9,602 nt of DNA, taken from NCBI GenBank assembly GCA_946623485.1, contig CAMORF010000056.1, positions 1 to 9,602 on the forward strand. The letters run 5' to 3'. The DNA comes from an uncultured Clostridia bacterium. GTDB taxonomy: Bacteria; Bacillota; Clostridia; Lachnospirales; Lachnospiraceae. Below, in pieces: positions 1 to 6,777 of this stretch. How positions within the stretch are numbered: the first letter of the stretch is position 1; every line of letters starts with the position of its first letter. The position numbers were made by a program, and so were the translations under genes. The notes below the pieces were generated by a model. The model was not told where the DNA came from, made no database searches, and saw only the letters and a list, made by a program, of their open reading frames with translations.

Positions 1-61
1 TCTTGCTTGTCTTTTCATCCGATAGCACAGCTCAAAAATCAATCACATAGTAAGATACGTT

Positions 62-1144
62 TTAGTCTATATTAAGGTATACGTCCTCCCTCTGGTGAAA
101 GCCACCGTCAATGATGATTTCATCCATGTTCTCCTTTGTCACGGCAACCGGCTCCAGGGGATAGTAGGGAACATCAGCGGTTCCATCGTGGATGGTCTGC
201 GTGACGGGGATGGAACTGGCCGGATCCGTAATGTCCTCCCCCCGCGCCAGGGCTACCGCCAGCTTCGCGGCAGCGGCAGCTTCCTTGTCAACGGATTTAT
301 AAACCGTCATGCTTTGGGTTCCTTCCTCAATCCGCTGGCATGCGCTCAGTTCCGCGTCCTGCGCGACGACGGGAATCTTTCCCGCCATCTTGCGCTCGGT
401 CAGAGCGCGAATCGCCTGCCCGGCAAGATCGTCATTGCCGCACATGATGCCGTCTACCTTCCCGCCGGTTGCCTCCAGGCCCTCGGATACCGCGTCAAAG
501 GCAAGCTCTGCCAGCCAGTTCTCGCAGAAGGTGGAGTACGCGATGGTGATGCCGGTGCCCTGGAGCGCTTCCTCAAACCCTTCCCGGACCTGCTCCACAT
601 TATTATCACTGGAAGAACCCTGAATCTGGAAGACCTGCCCGCCGTCCGGAAGGCTTCTGGCAAGAGCCTGCCCCATGAGTGTCCCGACCATCCGGTTGTC
701 AAAGGAGATGTACAGATCCGACCCGACATCACGGATCAGACGGTCGTAGCAGACGATGCGGATGCCTGCCTGCTGCGCCTTGCGCACCACATCCTTCAGT
801 GCTCCGGCATCGATGGCGATGATCGTGATGACATCCATCTTCTTCTCAATCAGGTATTCAATCTGGGAGATCTGCTCCTCCACATCCCCGTTCGCGTTCT
901 GGACATTGACCTCGGCGCCGAGGCTTTGCGCCGTCGCCACGAAGACATCCCTGTCCCTGAGCCAGCGCTCGATCACAAAGGAATCAAATGAAATCCCGAT
1001 CCGCACCGCCGGCGCTTCCTTCGATTCACTCTCCTCCCTGTGGGTCTCCCCGCCTCCTGTCCGGTTCGCGGAACAGCCGCAGGCAAGCATCAGGCAGAAA
1101 CCTGTCAGCAGGACCAGGATCATGGATGAAAGCTGTTTTTTCAT
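62..1144 (-). CDS. xylF: XylF-like D-xylose-binding lipoprotein (ABC transporter substrate-binding protein)
   Basis: This 360-residue extracellular sugar-binding protein should capture a monosaccharide, most likely D-xylose, for a CUT2 ABC importer. The N-terminus has a basic start, a hydrophobic stretch (about 8-21) and a Cys-Gly-Cys at 22-24. Cys22 or Cys24 is the likely lipidated residue, though neither lipobox is perfect. A polar linker runs to about 46, followed by the two-lobed periplasmic-binding fold. It reads like E. coli XylF throughout: ERW at 59-61, SQIE at 93-96, YDR at 133-135, YISFDN at 145-150, DNN at 180-182, Trp210, Asn237, QDAE at 262-265 and MTVYK at 279-283. From memory of the XylF structure, Arg60, Trp61, Arg135, Asp180, Asn182, Trp210, Asn237, Asp263 and Lys283 correspond to its sugar-contact residues, and all are kept. 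The ATG overlaps the stop of the response regulator gene (ATGA), with GGAGGAG 7 nt upstream. It is the last gene of the sensor operon, not part of the importer operon. The family is secure; the exact sugar is inferred. Confidence 0.92.
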   Translation of the reverse strand: MKKQLSSMILVLLTGFCLMLACGCSANRTGGGETHREESESKEAPAVRIGISFDSFVIERWLRDRDVFVATAQSLGAEVNVQNANGDVEEQISQIEYLIEKKMDVITIIAIDAGALKDVVRKAQQAGIRIVCYDRLIRDVGSDLYISFDNRMVGTLMGQALARSLPDGGQVFQIQGSSSDNNVEQVREGFEEALQGTGITIAYSTFCENWLAELAFDAVSEGLEATGGKVDGIMCGNDDLAGQAIRALTERKMAGKIPVVAQDAELSACQRIEEGTQSMTVYKSVDKEAAAAAKLAVALARGEDITDPASSIPVTQTIHDGTADVPYYPLEPVAVTKENMDEIIIDGGFHQREDVYLNID

Positions 1145-2790
1145 GATGGTTCTCCTCCCCGCATCCCATCTGCCAGGGAGCTGTCGATCAATAACTTGTG
1201 CAGATTCCGCTCCCTGTATTCCCGGGGCGTCATGCCGGTATGCTTCTTGAAGATCCGGCTGAAATAGTTTGGATCTGCGTACCCTGACTGCAGGCCTGCC
1301 TCCCGGATCGTCAGCACGGGACGCAGCAGCAGCTCTTTCGCGTTGCTGATCCGAAGCGCCGTCAGGTAGTCGATGAAGTTCTCCCCCACCTCTTCCTTAA
1401 ACAGCTTGCTGAAATAATACGGACTCACATTGACTTCCTTCGATACGTCATCCAGTGACAGCTCCCTGCGGAAATTCTCCTGGATATACTTGCACGCTTT
1501 CGAGACCGTAGTTTCGTCTTTTTCCTCCGCCTGGTTGTGTATCGTCCCGGCAAGGGTCGTCATGTTATCCAGGAACCAGTTCCGGATTTCCTGGGAGCTC
1601 TTGAGCGCATTTACCTGGGTCAGGTAATCCTTGCGGTAGTCAAAGGCATAGTTCACCGAGCCTGCGTTAAATGCTTCATGCTCGGACCGAAGGACAATCT
1701 CCAGGGCCTTCAGCCGCATGCTGTCAAGGTCATCCGGGTCATGGCGCACCATCCAGTCGCAGAACACGTTGATCTTCTCCCGGACAACGGCCACATCCCC
1801 CCGGGAAAGCGCCGTGAATGTATCCCGCTCCAGTTCAATCGGATAGTCATCCTCATACACGCCATGGGCAGAGATGTCCTCGATATGCACCACCCGCGCC
1901 CGGGAATCCCGGAGCGCGTTTACCGCCTCCTGGTAGCTCATGCGCAGGTCTGCAAACCGGCAGATCCTTCCGATCCCTGCCCGGAACCGCAAAGACAGCA
2001 TCTCGCCCAGCCGCTGCAGGAGCGAACGCATGTTGTTGATGGCTTCAATCCGCTCGTCATAGGTCACGGTCTCGTCCTCATGGGGAACCACCACGACGAT
2101 GCAGTCACTCATGACCGGGCCGATGATGCAGCGCTGGAAGGATTTGATGACAGAGCGGATCTGCATATAATTCTCCTGCGCCTTCACCCTGCATTCCACG
2201 GGGCTGAGCGGGCCGCTCCCCGGGGTCTCCTCCCCAAAGCGGATGACTTCCACATATGCTTCCTTCTCGTGGATCTCCAGAAGCTCCCGGTAGTATTCCT
2301 CATCCTGCAGGTCGTCAGAGAGGAGCATGCCTGTGACAAACCCGTTCTCCACCACCGGGATGATGGTCTCGAGCTTTTCCTGGATCTTCAGCTGGTCGGA
2401 TCTTTTCTCCCGGATGCGGTCTACCTTCCGCATGGCGTCCTCCACCGTTTCCAGGATCATGCTCCGGGATACCGGCTTCATGATATACTTTTCCACGCCG
2501 AGTGATATAGCATCCTGCGCATAGTCGAATTTATCATAGGCAGATACCACATAAAACAGGCAGGACGTATTAAAGGTCCGGATCTCGCGGATTGCCGCAA
2601 TCCCGTTGATCCCCGGCATCTGGATGTCCATAAACACGATGTCCGGATGGAAATTCTCTGCCTGCTCGATCGCCGTGCGCCCTGTCTTGGCGGTCGCGAT
2701 CTCGACGCGCTCCCCGTAGGCGCGGGCAATGATTTCCCGTAAGGATTCCACCATGATTCCTTCATCGTCCGCTATCAGAATCCGATACAT
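1141..2790 (-). CDS. yesN: YesN-type response regulator with AraC-family DNA-binding domain
   Basis: This 549-residue cytoplasmic transcription regulator is the output partner of the histidine kinase encoded just upstream. Residues 1-125 are a receiver domain with the acidic pair Asp8/Asp9, phospho-acceptor Asp55 (in FMDIQMPG), Ser83 and Lys105-Pro106. Residues from about 150 to 330 look like the degenerate GGDEF-like middle domain of YesN/CdaR-type proteins (AGIG at 271-274, then SYQEAVNAL at 285-293). Residues from about 430 to 528 form an AraC-type double helix-turn-helix (LSLDDVSKEVNVSPYYFSKL, then GYADPNYFSRIFKKHTGMTP), which normally binds DNA as an activator. I chose the ATG at 2790 because it begins the receiver fold directly (MYRILIADDE) and has AAGGAG repeats just upstream; the frame stays open to 2898 but the extra residues resemble nothing. 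It overlaps the kinase gene by 29 bp and the XylF-like gene by 4 bp. The likely target is the adjacent importer operon, by analogy with Clostridium xylose sensing. The gene symbol is a family name. Confidence 0.93.
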   Translation of the reverse strand: MYRILIADDEGIMVESLREIIARAYGERVEIATAKTGRTAIEQAENFHPDIVFMDIQMPGINGIAAIREIRTFNTSCLFYVVSAYDKFDYAQDAISLGVEKYIMKPVSRSMILETVEDAMRKVDRIREKRSDQLKIQEKLETIIPVVENGFVTGMLLSDDLQDEEYYRELLEIHEKEAYVEVIRFGEETPGSGPLSPVECRVKAQENYMQIRSVIKSFQRCIIGPVMSDCIVVVVPHEDETVTYDERIEAINNMRSLLQRLGEMLSLRFRAGIGRICRFADLRMSYQEAVNALRDSRARVVHIEDISAHGVYEDDYPIELERDTFTALSRGDVAVVREKINVFCDWMVRHDPDDLDSMRLKALEIVLRSEHEAFNAGSVNYAFDYRKDYLTQVNALKSSQEIRNWFLDNMTTLAGTIHNQAEEKDETTVSKACKYIQENFRRELSLDDVSKEVNVSPYYFSKLFKEEVGENFIDYLTALRISNAKELLLRPVLTIREAGLQSGYADPNYFSRIFKKHTGMTPREYRERNLHKLLIDSSLADGMRGGEPS

Positions 2791-4318
2791 GCTCCTTCTC
2801 CTTTGGCAGGAGGACCGTAACCTCCGTTCCTGTTCCCGGGCCGTCGCTCCAGATGCTGAACAGGTTTTTCCGTCCGTAATACAGCTCCAGCCTTGCAATC
2901 ACATTTTCCATCGCAATCCCGGTTGAGTCGCCGCCCTCCCGGTCCTGCGGGGCGCTCCCGTCCCCGGGGCGACGTGACATGATCGACGCAATCATCGCCC
3001 GCGACATGCCGGCCCCGTTGTCCGCAACCGTAATCCGGACACAATCCGTCCCGGTCTCATTTTCATTTTCCGGCACATCATCCACCGCAAGGGTCACGAC
3101 CCCGTTCTCATGGTCATCGTGGATCCCGTGCTGGATCGCATTTTCCACGATGGGCTGCAGGATCATGCTGGGCATGCGCACCTGCTCCAGGTCAATGTCC
3201 TGGCTGATCTGCTTCTCGTAATGGATGTCCCCGGAGAACCGGACGTTCAGGATATAGATATAATTGTCAACAGATTCGATCTCTTCCGACAGCGCCGCGT
3301 CCCCTCCGGTTTTCTTCACGTTATACCGGAAGAACTGCGCCATGCGGGAGAGGAAATGCTCCGTGCGCTCCGCCCCCTCCATCATCGCAAGCTGGGAGCC
3401 CGCGTTCAGGCTGTTGAACAGAAAATGGGGATTGATCTGGGCCTGCAGGAATTTCAACTGCGCTTCCTTGAGGTGAGCCTCCATGGAAAGTTCATTTTCC
3501 TTCATCTGCGCCTCCTTCTCCAGGGAGGCTCTCTGGGATTCGATATAAGCCCGGATGCTGGCAAGCATCTTGTGAAATGCATTCGTGACGACGCCGACCT
3601 CGTCCTGGCGCTGTGACTCCGGCACATCCACGCTAAAGTCCCCGCCGGCCACATTTTCCGCCGCCGCGGAAAGCGCCCCGAGGGGGCCGATCATCGCGCG
3701 CACACTCATGATGCACAGCGCAAGGGCAAACGCGCAGACGACAATAATCATCATCAGGCTCATGCGTTCCACAACCCGCATGTTTCTCAGCAGTGTCAGG
3801 TAGTTTTCCGTATTCTGGGAAAAACGCCTGCTGTTGAGGGTATAGATATAATTATTGATATATTCAAAGAGGGTGCTCGCGCGGGCATAATCCGCCTTGT
3901 ACTCTTCCACGTTCCTGCCCCGCCTGGCCTGGATCGCATCCTCCGCGACACGCAGGTAGGAATGGGTCATAAACCGGATGTTTTTCTCAAGCATCAGCAG
4001 GTCGTTGCCTACATTGCGCCCGTTCAGTTCCTCCGTCTGCTCCCGGAGCGCCTGCTCATAACGGTAAAAATCCTCCAGGGGAGCCGTTCCCTTTGTGCTC
4101 AGGTAATCATACATGCTGGCCTGGGCAGCGGCAAGCGTATCTCCCAGGTTCATGATTACCGCGTTGGAGGCAAATACCTCATTGATCTGCTGCACCGTCT
4201 CGCTGCTTTGCCGGAAGGCGAAGATGTTGGCGCACAACACCAGGAGCAGTACAGTCGCGACGACCGCCGAGATGCGTGTCTGGACCGAGGAAAAAAAGCG
4301 GAACTGTGTTCTCTTCAT
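2762..4318 (-). CDS. lytS: LytS/YesM-family sensor histidine kinase
   Basis: This 518-residue membrane sensor kinase should phosphorylate the adjacent response regulator. A transmembrane helix at about 16-35 is followed by a mostly helical extracellular segment (about 36-183) that fits a four-helix-bundle sensor. A second transmembrane helix spans about 185-208. A HAMP linker follows (about 209-262), then a charged coiled-coil stretch (about 262-292). The His_kinase domain begins at QAQINPHFLFN, with His298 the phospho-acceptor. The HATPase_c domain shows an N-box (VENAIQHG, Asn393), a G1 box (DNGAGM, 433-438), a G2-like STGIAMENV (465-473) and GPGTGTEV (493-500). No catalytic element appears missing. 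The ATG overlaps the stop of the sensor-protein gene as ATGA, and GGGGAGGAGG lies just upstream, so translation is probably coupled. The small extracellular domain has no sugar-binding fold, which fits a kinase that reads the sugar through the binding protein encoded immediately upstream, as in the XylFII-LytS pair. Confidence 0.93.
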   Translation of the reverse strand: MKRTQFRFFSSVQTRISAVVATVLLLVLCANIFAFRQSSETVQQINEVFASNAVIMNLGDTLAAAQASMYDYLSTKGTAPLEDFYRYEQALREQTEELNGRNVGNDLLMLEKNIRFMTHSYLRVAEDAIQARRGRNVEEYKADYARASTLFEYINNYIYTLNSRRFSQNTENYLTLLRNMRVVERMSLMMIIVVCAFALALCIMSVRAMIGPLGALSAAAENVAGGDFSVDVPESQRQDEVGVVTNAFHKMLASIRAYIESQRASLEKEAQMKENELSMEAHLKEAQLKFLQAQINPHFLFNSLNAGSQLAMMEGAERTEHFLSRMAQFFRYNVKKTGGDAALSEEIESVDNYIYILNVRFSGDIHYEKQISQDIDLEQVRMPSMILQPIVENAIQHGIHDDHENGVVTLAVDDVPENENETGTDCVRITVADNGAGMSRAMIASIMSRRPGDGSAPQDREGGDSTGIAMENVIARLELYYGRKNLFSIWSDGPGTGTEVTVLLPKEKEHVSDSDSGR

Positions 4319-5340
4319 CCTGCCTCCTCCCCGGAAGATCTCTCTGCCTGCTTCGCCTCATACCGGTCCGCTGTCATGGGCGTGACACCGGAAAGGGAGA
4401 TATTATAATAGCTGCTGACCCGTCCCAGGGCAAGGTATTCATCCAGCGCCTGGACGCAGTCCTGCCCCAGCGCCCCGGTATCGATGGTCATGGTGACCGG
4501 GATCAGCTCCTGCCTGAGCGCCTGCAGGATCTGGTCGGTCACATAATATCCGATCACCTGCACCTTGCCCACCAGGTTATACTCAATCATCGCCTGGATC
4601 GCGCACTCCGTCTGGACGCTGCTTTGGCAGATCAGGATGTCGGGACGCGTTTTCCCCAGCAGCAGGTCGCGGATCACCTCCTCGGCGTCAAAGTCCGTCC
4701 TGCTGTCCACACTCTGGGTCCTGAGCTCCATGGTTTTCCCGGACGGCGCCCCGTTCCGGATCGCCTGTACCATCTGCGTATAGAGAAGCTGGGTCTCATT
4801 TTCAGAATCCCCTGCATCCGTCAGGAGGCAGACTTCATTCTTCCCGTTATGCATCAGGCTCAGAAGCTGCCCGCCGTAGCGGTCTCCCATCTGATAATTC
4901 GAGACGCCCACATAGCTGACCCGCCCGGAGTCAGGCAGGTCCCGCAGGATCGTCACCACCGGGATGCCCTGCCCGTAAGCCCGTTGTATGGCCTCTTCCA
5001 GGCCGGCTGACCCGTCCGGATAGACGATGATCCCATCCGCCTCCATCGCGACGGACAGGTCGATGCACTCTGCTGCGGAATAGCGTCCCGGCATATCCTG
5101 GCCGCACCATTCCAGCCAGGCACCGGATGCCTCGCAGGCGGATGCCGTCCTCTCATAGATATCCCGAAGCATCCGGGACTCGTCTGAGGACACAAACAGA
5201 TAATGCTTCTGGTAAGACTGGAACAGGTCCGGGTTGACATCCAGCTTCGTGGCCTGGCTCTGGACACGGATATAAAGCCCGATCACCAGGATCCCCGCAA
5301 ATCCCAGAATCACCGTCGCCAGGTAAATGAATTTTCTCAC
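4315..5340 (-). CDS. Membrane-anchored sugar-binding sensor protein (XylFII-like position, ligand uncertain)
   Basis: This 341-residue protein has the periplasmic-binding-protein fold of the ribose/LacI class (Peripla_BP_4 type). It has a single long N-terminal hydrophobic segment (about 5-24) and no lipobox cysteine, so it is probably tethered to the membrane by an uncleaved helix; cleavage after SQA (28-30) cannot be excluded. Fold signs are GIIVYPDG at 103-110, IPVVTILRD at 126-134, a YVGVSNYQMG stretch at 143-152, PDILIC at 233-238 and a final MTADRYEA. It lacks the ERW, YDR and DNN pocket motifs of the XylF-like protein in this window, so its ligand cannot be called xylose from sequence. 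The start is a GTG with AGGAG 8 nt upstream; the next ATG would remove the anchor. It is first in the operon and overlaps the kinase gene as ATGA. By order and topology it matches XylFII, the extracellular sugar receptor that activates LytS. A role as an ordinary transporter binding protein is less likely. Confidence 0.85.
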   Translation of the reverse strand: MRKFIYLATVILGFAGILVIGLYIRVQSQATKLDVNPDLFQSYQKHYLFVSSDESRMLRDIYERTASACEASGAWLEWCGQDMPGRYSAAECIDLSVAMEADGIIVYPDGSAGLEEAIQRAYGQGIPVVTILRDLPDSGRVSYVGVSNYQMGDRYGGQLLSLMHNGKNEVCLLTDAGDSENETQLLYTQMVQAIRNGAPSGKTMELRTQSVDSRTDFDAEEVIRDLLLGKTRPDILICQSSVQTECAIQAMIEYNLVGKVQVIGYYVTDQILQALRQELIPVTMTIDTGALGQDCVQALDEYLALGRVSSYYNISLSGVTPMTADRYEAKQAERSSGEEAG

Positions 5341-5353
5341 AGGCTCCTCTCCT
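5341..5353 (-). promoter_or_regulatory. Ribosome binding site for the GTG start of the sensor protein
   Basis: The minus strand reads AGGAGAGGAGCCT directly before GTG at 5340. The outer AGGAG (5353-5349) is 8 nt from the start, the better spacing; the inner GGAG is only 3 nt away. This supports the GTG, which keeps the full N-terminal membrane segment. Confidence 0.7.
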
Positions 5354-5386
5354 ACTCCGGTTAGGATCTGGTTATGGTATGACTTG

Positions 5387-5421
5387 TATAGGAAACGAAT
5401 TTATTCAATGCGTTTCCTATA
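5387..5421. promoter_or_regulatory. Perfect 11-bp inverted repeat upstream of the sensing operon, candidate operator
   Basis: TATAGGAAACG (5387-5397) and CGTTTCCTATA (5411-5421) are perfect inverted copies separated by 13 A/T-rich bases. The element lies 47-81 nt upstream of the GTG start of the sensor gene and just past the importer terminator. Perfect 11-bp symmetry in a promoter region suggests a binding site for a dimeric regulator. The half-site is not a catabolite-repression (cre) match because the arms are too far apart. It could also fold as an RNA hairpin if transcription enters from upstream. Confidence 0.55.
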
Positions 5422-5425
5422 ACAA
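5398..5425 (-). promoter_or_regulatory. Weak candidate promoter for the sensing operon
   Basis: On the minus strand, TTGTTA (5425-5420) and TAAATT (5403-5398) are 16 bases apart, resembling -35 and -10 boxes of a housekeeping promoter. Both boxes are imperfect. Their placement within the inverted repeat, with the -10 in its spacer, is what makes the reading attractive. It lies after the terminator and before the first gene of the operon, where a promoter is needed. Confidence 0.35.
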
Positions 5426-5435
5426 TTTGGGAAAA

Positions 5436-5463
5436 GGAGACCTGCCGCGCAGGGCAAGTCTCC
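5436..5463 (-). terminator. Intrinsic terminator after the importer operon
   Basis: A hairpin has outer stem GGAGAC/GTCTCC (5436-5441 and 5458-5463), a one-base mismatch on each side, inner stem TGCC/GGCA and a 6-nt loop. On the minus strand it is preceded by AAAAA and followed by TTTTCCC; on the plus strand it is followed by TTTTTCTT. It can therefore end transcription from either direction. It lies about 134 nt after the second permease stop and 96 nt before the sensor gene start, separating the importer unit from the sensing operon. The U-run on the minus strand is short (four bases), so some read-through is possible. Confidence 0.75.
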
Positions 5464-5547
5464 TTTTTCTTAGGACACCGCCGGCCCTTTTAGCGGCTGC
5501 ATGCCCGGCTTTGTTGTATCTTCCCGGGGCGCAGCCTTCCACAGCCG

Positions 5548-5579
5548 CTGCGGTGTTACGATTCACGGTAACACTGCGG
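5548..5579. repeat. Imperfect inverted repeat just downstream of the second permease
   Basis: Arms of 12 bases (5548-5559 and 5568-5579) surround an 8-base centre. Seven contiguous pairs (GTGTTAC/GTAACAC) are perfect, with two imperfect positions farther out. Those two are G-U pairs in plus-strand RNA but A-C mismatches in minus-strand RNA. It begins 18 bases past the permease stop codon. It has no clear U-tract on the minus strand, so it may be a 3'-end stabilising hairpin or a DNA operator; the sequence does not decide between them. Confidence 0.45.
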
Positions 5580-5596
5580 TCTCCTGATCCTTCTTG

Positions 5597-6763
5597 TTAC
5601 TTTGACTTTTTCTTGGATACAATGTCAAATGCGACTGCCCCAAGCAATACAACGCCTTTTACGACCTTCTGGAAGTTTGCGTCAATGTTCATCAGGCTCA
5701 TGCCGAGGTTGATGACGCCGATCAGGAGCGCTCCGACCAGCATGCCCGGAACAGATCCGGCTCCGCCGTACGCGGAGACGCCGCCGACAACGCAGGCTGA
5801 AATCGCATCCATCTCGTAGTTGGTTCCAAGGGTTGAGTTCGCCGCCTGGACCTTGCTCAGAACCGTGAAGGAGGTAATGACCGTGATAACTGCCATGTTC
5901 AGATACGCAATGAACATAACCTTCCTGGTATCAATACCGCTCAGACGGGCAGCCTCCTTGTTTCCGCCCACCACATAGAAGTGGCGGCCGATGGTCGTCT
6001 TTCCCGTGATGAAGCTGTACAGCAGGACGATGATCGCAACCCAGATCAGAACGGTGGGGATTCCGCCGGACATCGCCAGCTTCCACGCAAACAGCAGGAT
6101 CACCGCATCCAGAAGAACCGTCTTGCAAAGCGTCCATCCGAAGGAATCCGCATCGTATCCCTTCTTGACCCTTGCACTGCGGCTTCTGAAGTTCAAAACC
6201 GCGACAATCAGGCAGGCCACAACGCCAACCACCATGCACGGCACATTCAATGTGCCAAGCTTCGTTGAGAATATCTTTCCTGCGAAGATTGCAAGGAAAT
6301 CAGCCGGGAACGGCGCCAGGGACCCCGTTGAGCTGTTCGAGCTCAGGATCTGGGTGCCAAGCCCGCGGAATGCCAGGAATCCGGCCAGGGTTGCAATCCA
6401 AGGCGGAACATCCACATACGCGATCAGGTAGCCGAGCACGCATCCATACACGACACCCACCAGAAGCAGCAGGATGATCGCGACCGCTGTATTCATCCCC
6501 TTGACGATCATCAGGTATCCGCCGATCGCGCCGATCAGGCAGACGAAGGAGCCGCAGCTCAGGTCGATATTGCCTCCGGTCAGCATGCACATCAACATGC
6601 CGCAGGCCAGAATGAATACATATGCGTTCTGGGTAATCAGCGCGTTAAACTGCATTGGCTGGAACATCATCCCCTTTGTCGTAATCGTAAAGAAGACGAA
6701 GACGATAACCAGGACGATGAGCATGGTATTGTCTTTCAACAGAGTTTTTACATCCTTTTTCAT
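5597..6763 (-). CDS. mmsB: Monosaccharide ABC transporter permease, second of two paralogues (MmsB/GguB/XylH type)
   Basis: This 388-residue inner-membrane permease of the CUT2 (branched-chain/ribose-type) family forms part of the translocation channel of the importer. Hydrophobic segments occupy most of the protein. Family motifs include CGMLMCMLTGGNIDLSCG (54-71), PPWIATLAG (120-128), AFRGL (131-135), TIGRHFYVVGGN (257-268) with RLSGIDTRKV (273-282) as the cytoplasmic ATPase-coupling region, and MDAISACVVGG (318-328). The length matches MmsB/GguB. It is clearly paralogous to the gene just upstream over its whole length, sharing the ends of its motifs and a VSKKK tail. It starts 14 nt after that gene's stop, with GGAGGGGAGGA as the binding site. 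It is the last gene of the importer unit and is followed by a structured intergenic region with a terminator. Because the two copies differ at many positions, they may form a heterodimer rather than two separate homodimers; that is inference. Confidence 0.93.
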   Translation of the reverse strand: MKKDVKTLLKDNTMLIVLVIVFVFFTITTKGMMFQPMQFNALITQNAYVFILACGMLMCMLTGGNIDLSCGSFVCLIGAIGGYLMIVKGMNTAVAIILLLLVGVVYGCVLGYLIAYVDVPPWIATLAGFLAFRGLGTQILSSNSSTGSLAPFPADFLAIFAGKIFSTKLGTLNVPCMVVGVVACLIVAVLNFRSRSARVKKGYDADSFGWTLCKTVLLDAVILLFAWKLAMSGGIPTVLIWVAIIVLLYSFITGKTTIGRHFYVVGGNKEAARLSGIDTRKVMFIAYLNMAVITVITSFTVLSKVQAANSTLGTNYEMDAISACVVGGVSAYGGAGSVPGMLVGALLIGVINLGMSLMNIDANFQKVVKGVVLLGAVAFDIVSKKKSK

Positions 6764-6777
6764 CTTTCCTCCCCTCC

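Noticed and set aside
1..61. Possible start of a further minus-strand gene (ATG at 18, reading MKRQAR)
   Set aside because: No convincing ribosome binding site precedes it and only six codons are inside the window. I also see no terminator hairpin here, so the operon may or may not continue.
95..991. A 298-codon open frame on the plus strand opposite the XylF-like gene
   Set aside because: The minus-strand product matches XylF motif by motif; the plus-strand translation has no recognisable domain.
1537..2505. A 322-codon open frame on the plus strand opposite the response regulator gene
   Set aside because: It runs antisense to a gene with clear receiver and AraC domains, and its translation is rich in His, Arg, Pro and Leu with no recognisable domain. 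It is a by-product of GC-rich codon positions.
4276..5010. A 244-codon open frame on the plus strand opposite the sensor protein gene
   Set aside because: Its composition is typical of an antisense shadow and it spans two overlapping real genes.
5387..5421. Reading the 11-bp inverted repeat as a catabolite-repression (cre) site
   Set aside because: A cre box is a compact 14-16 bp palindrome; these arms are separated by 13 bases and the centre lacks the CG core.
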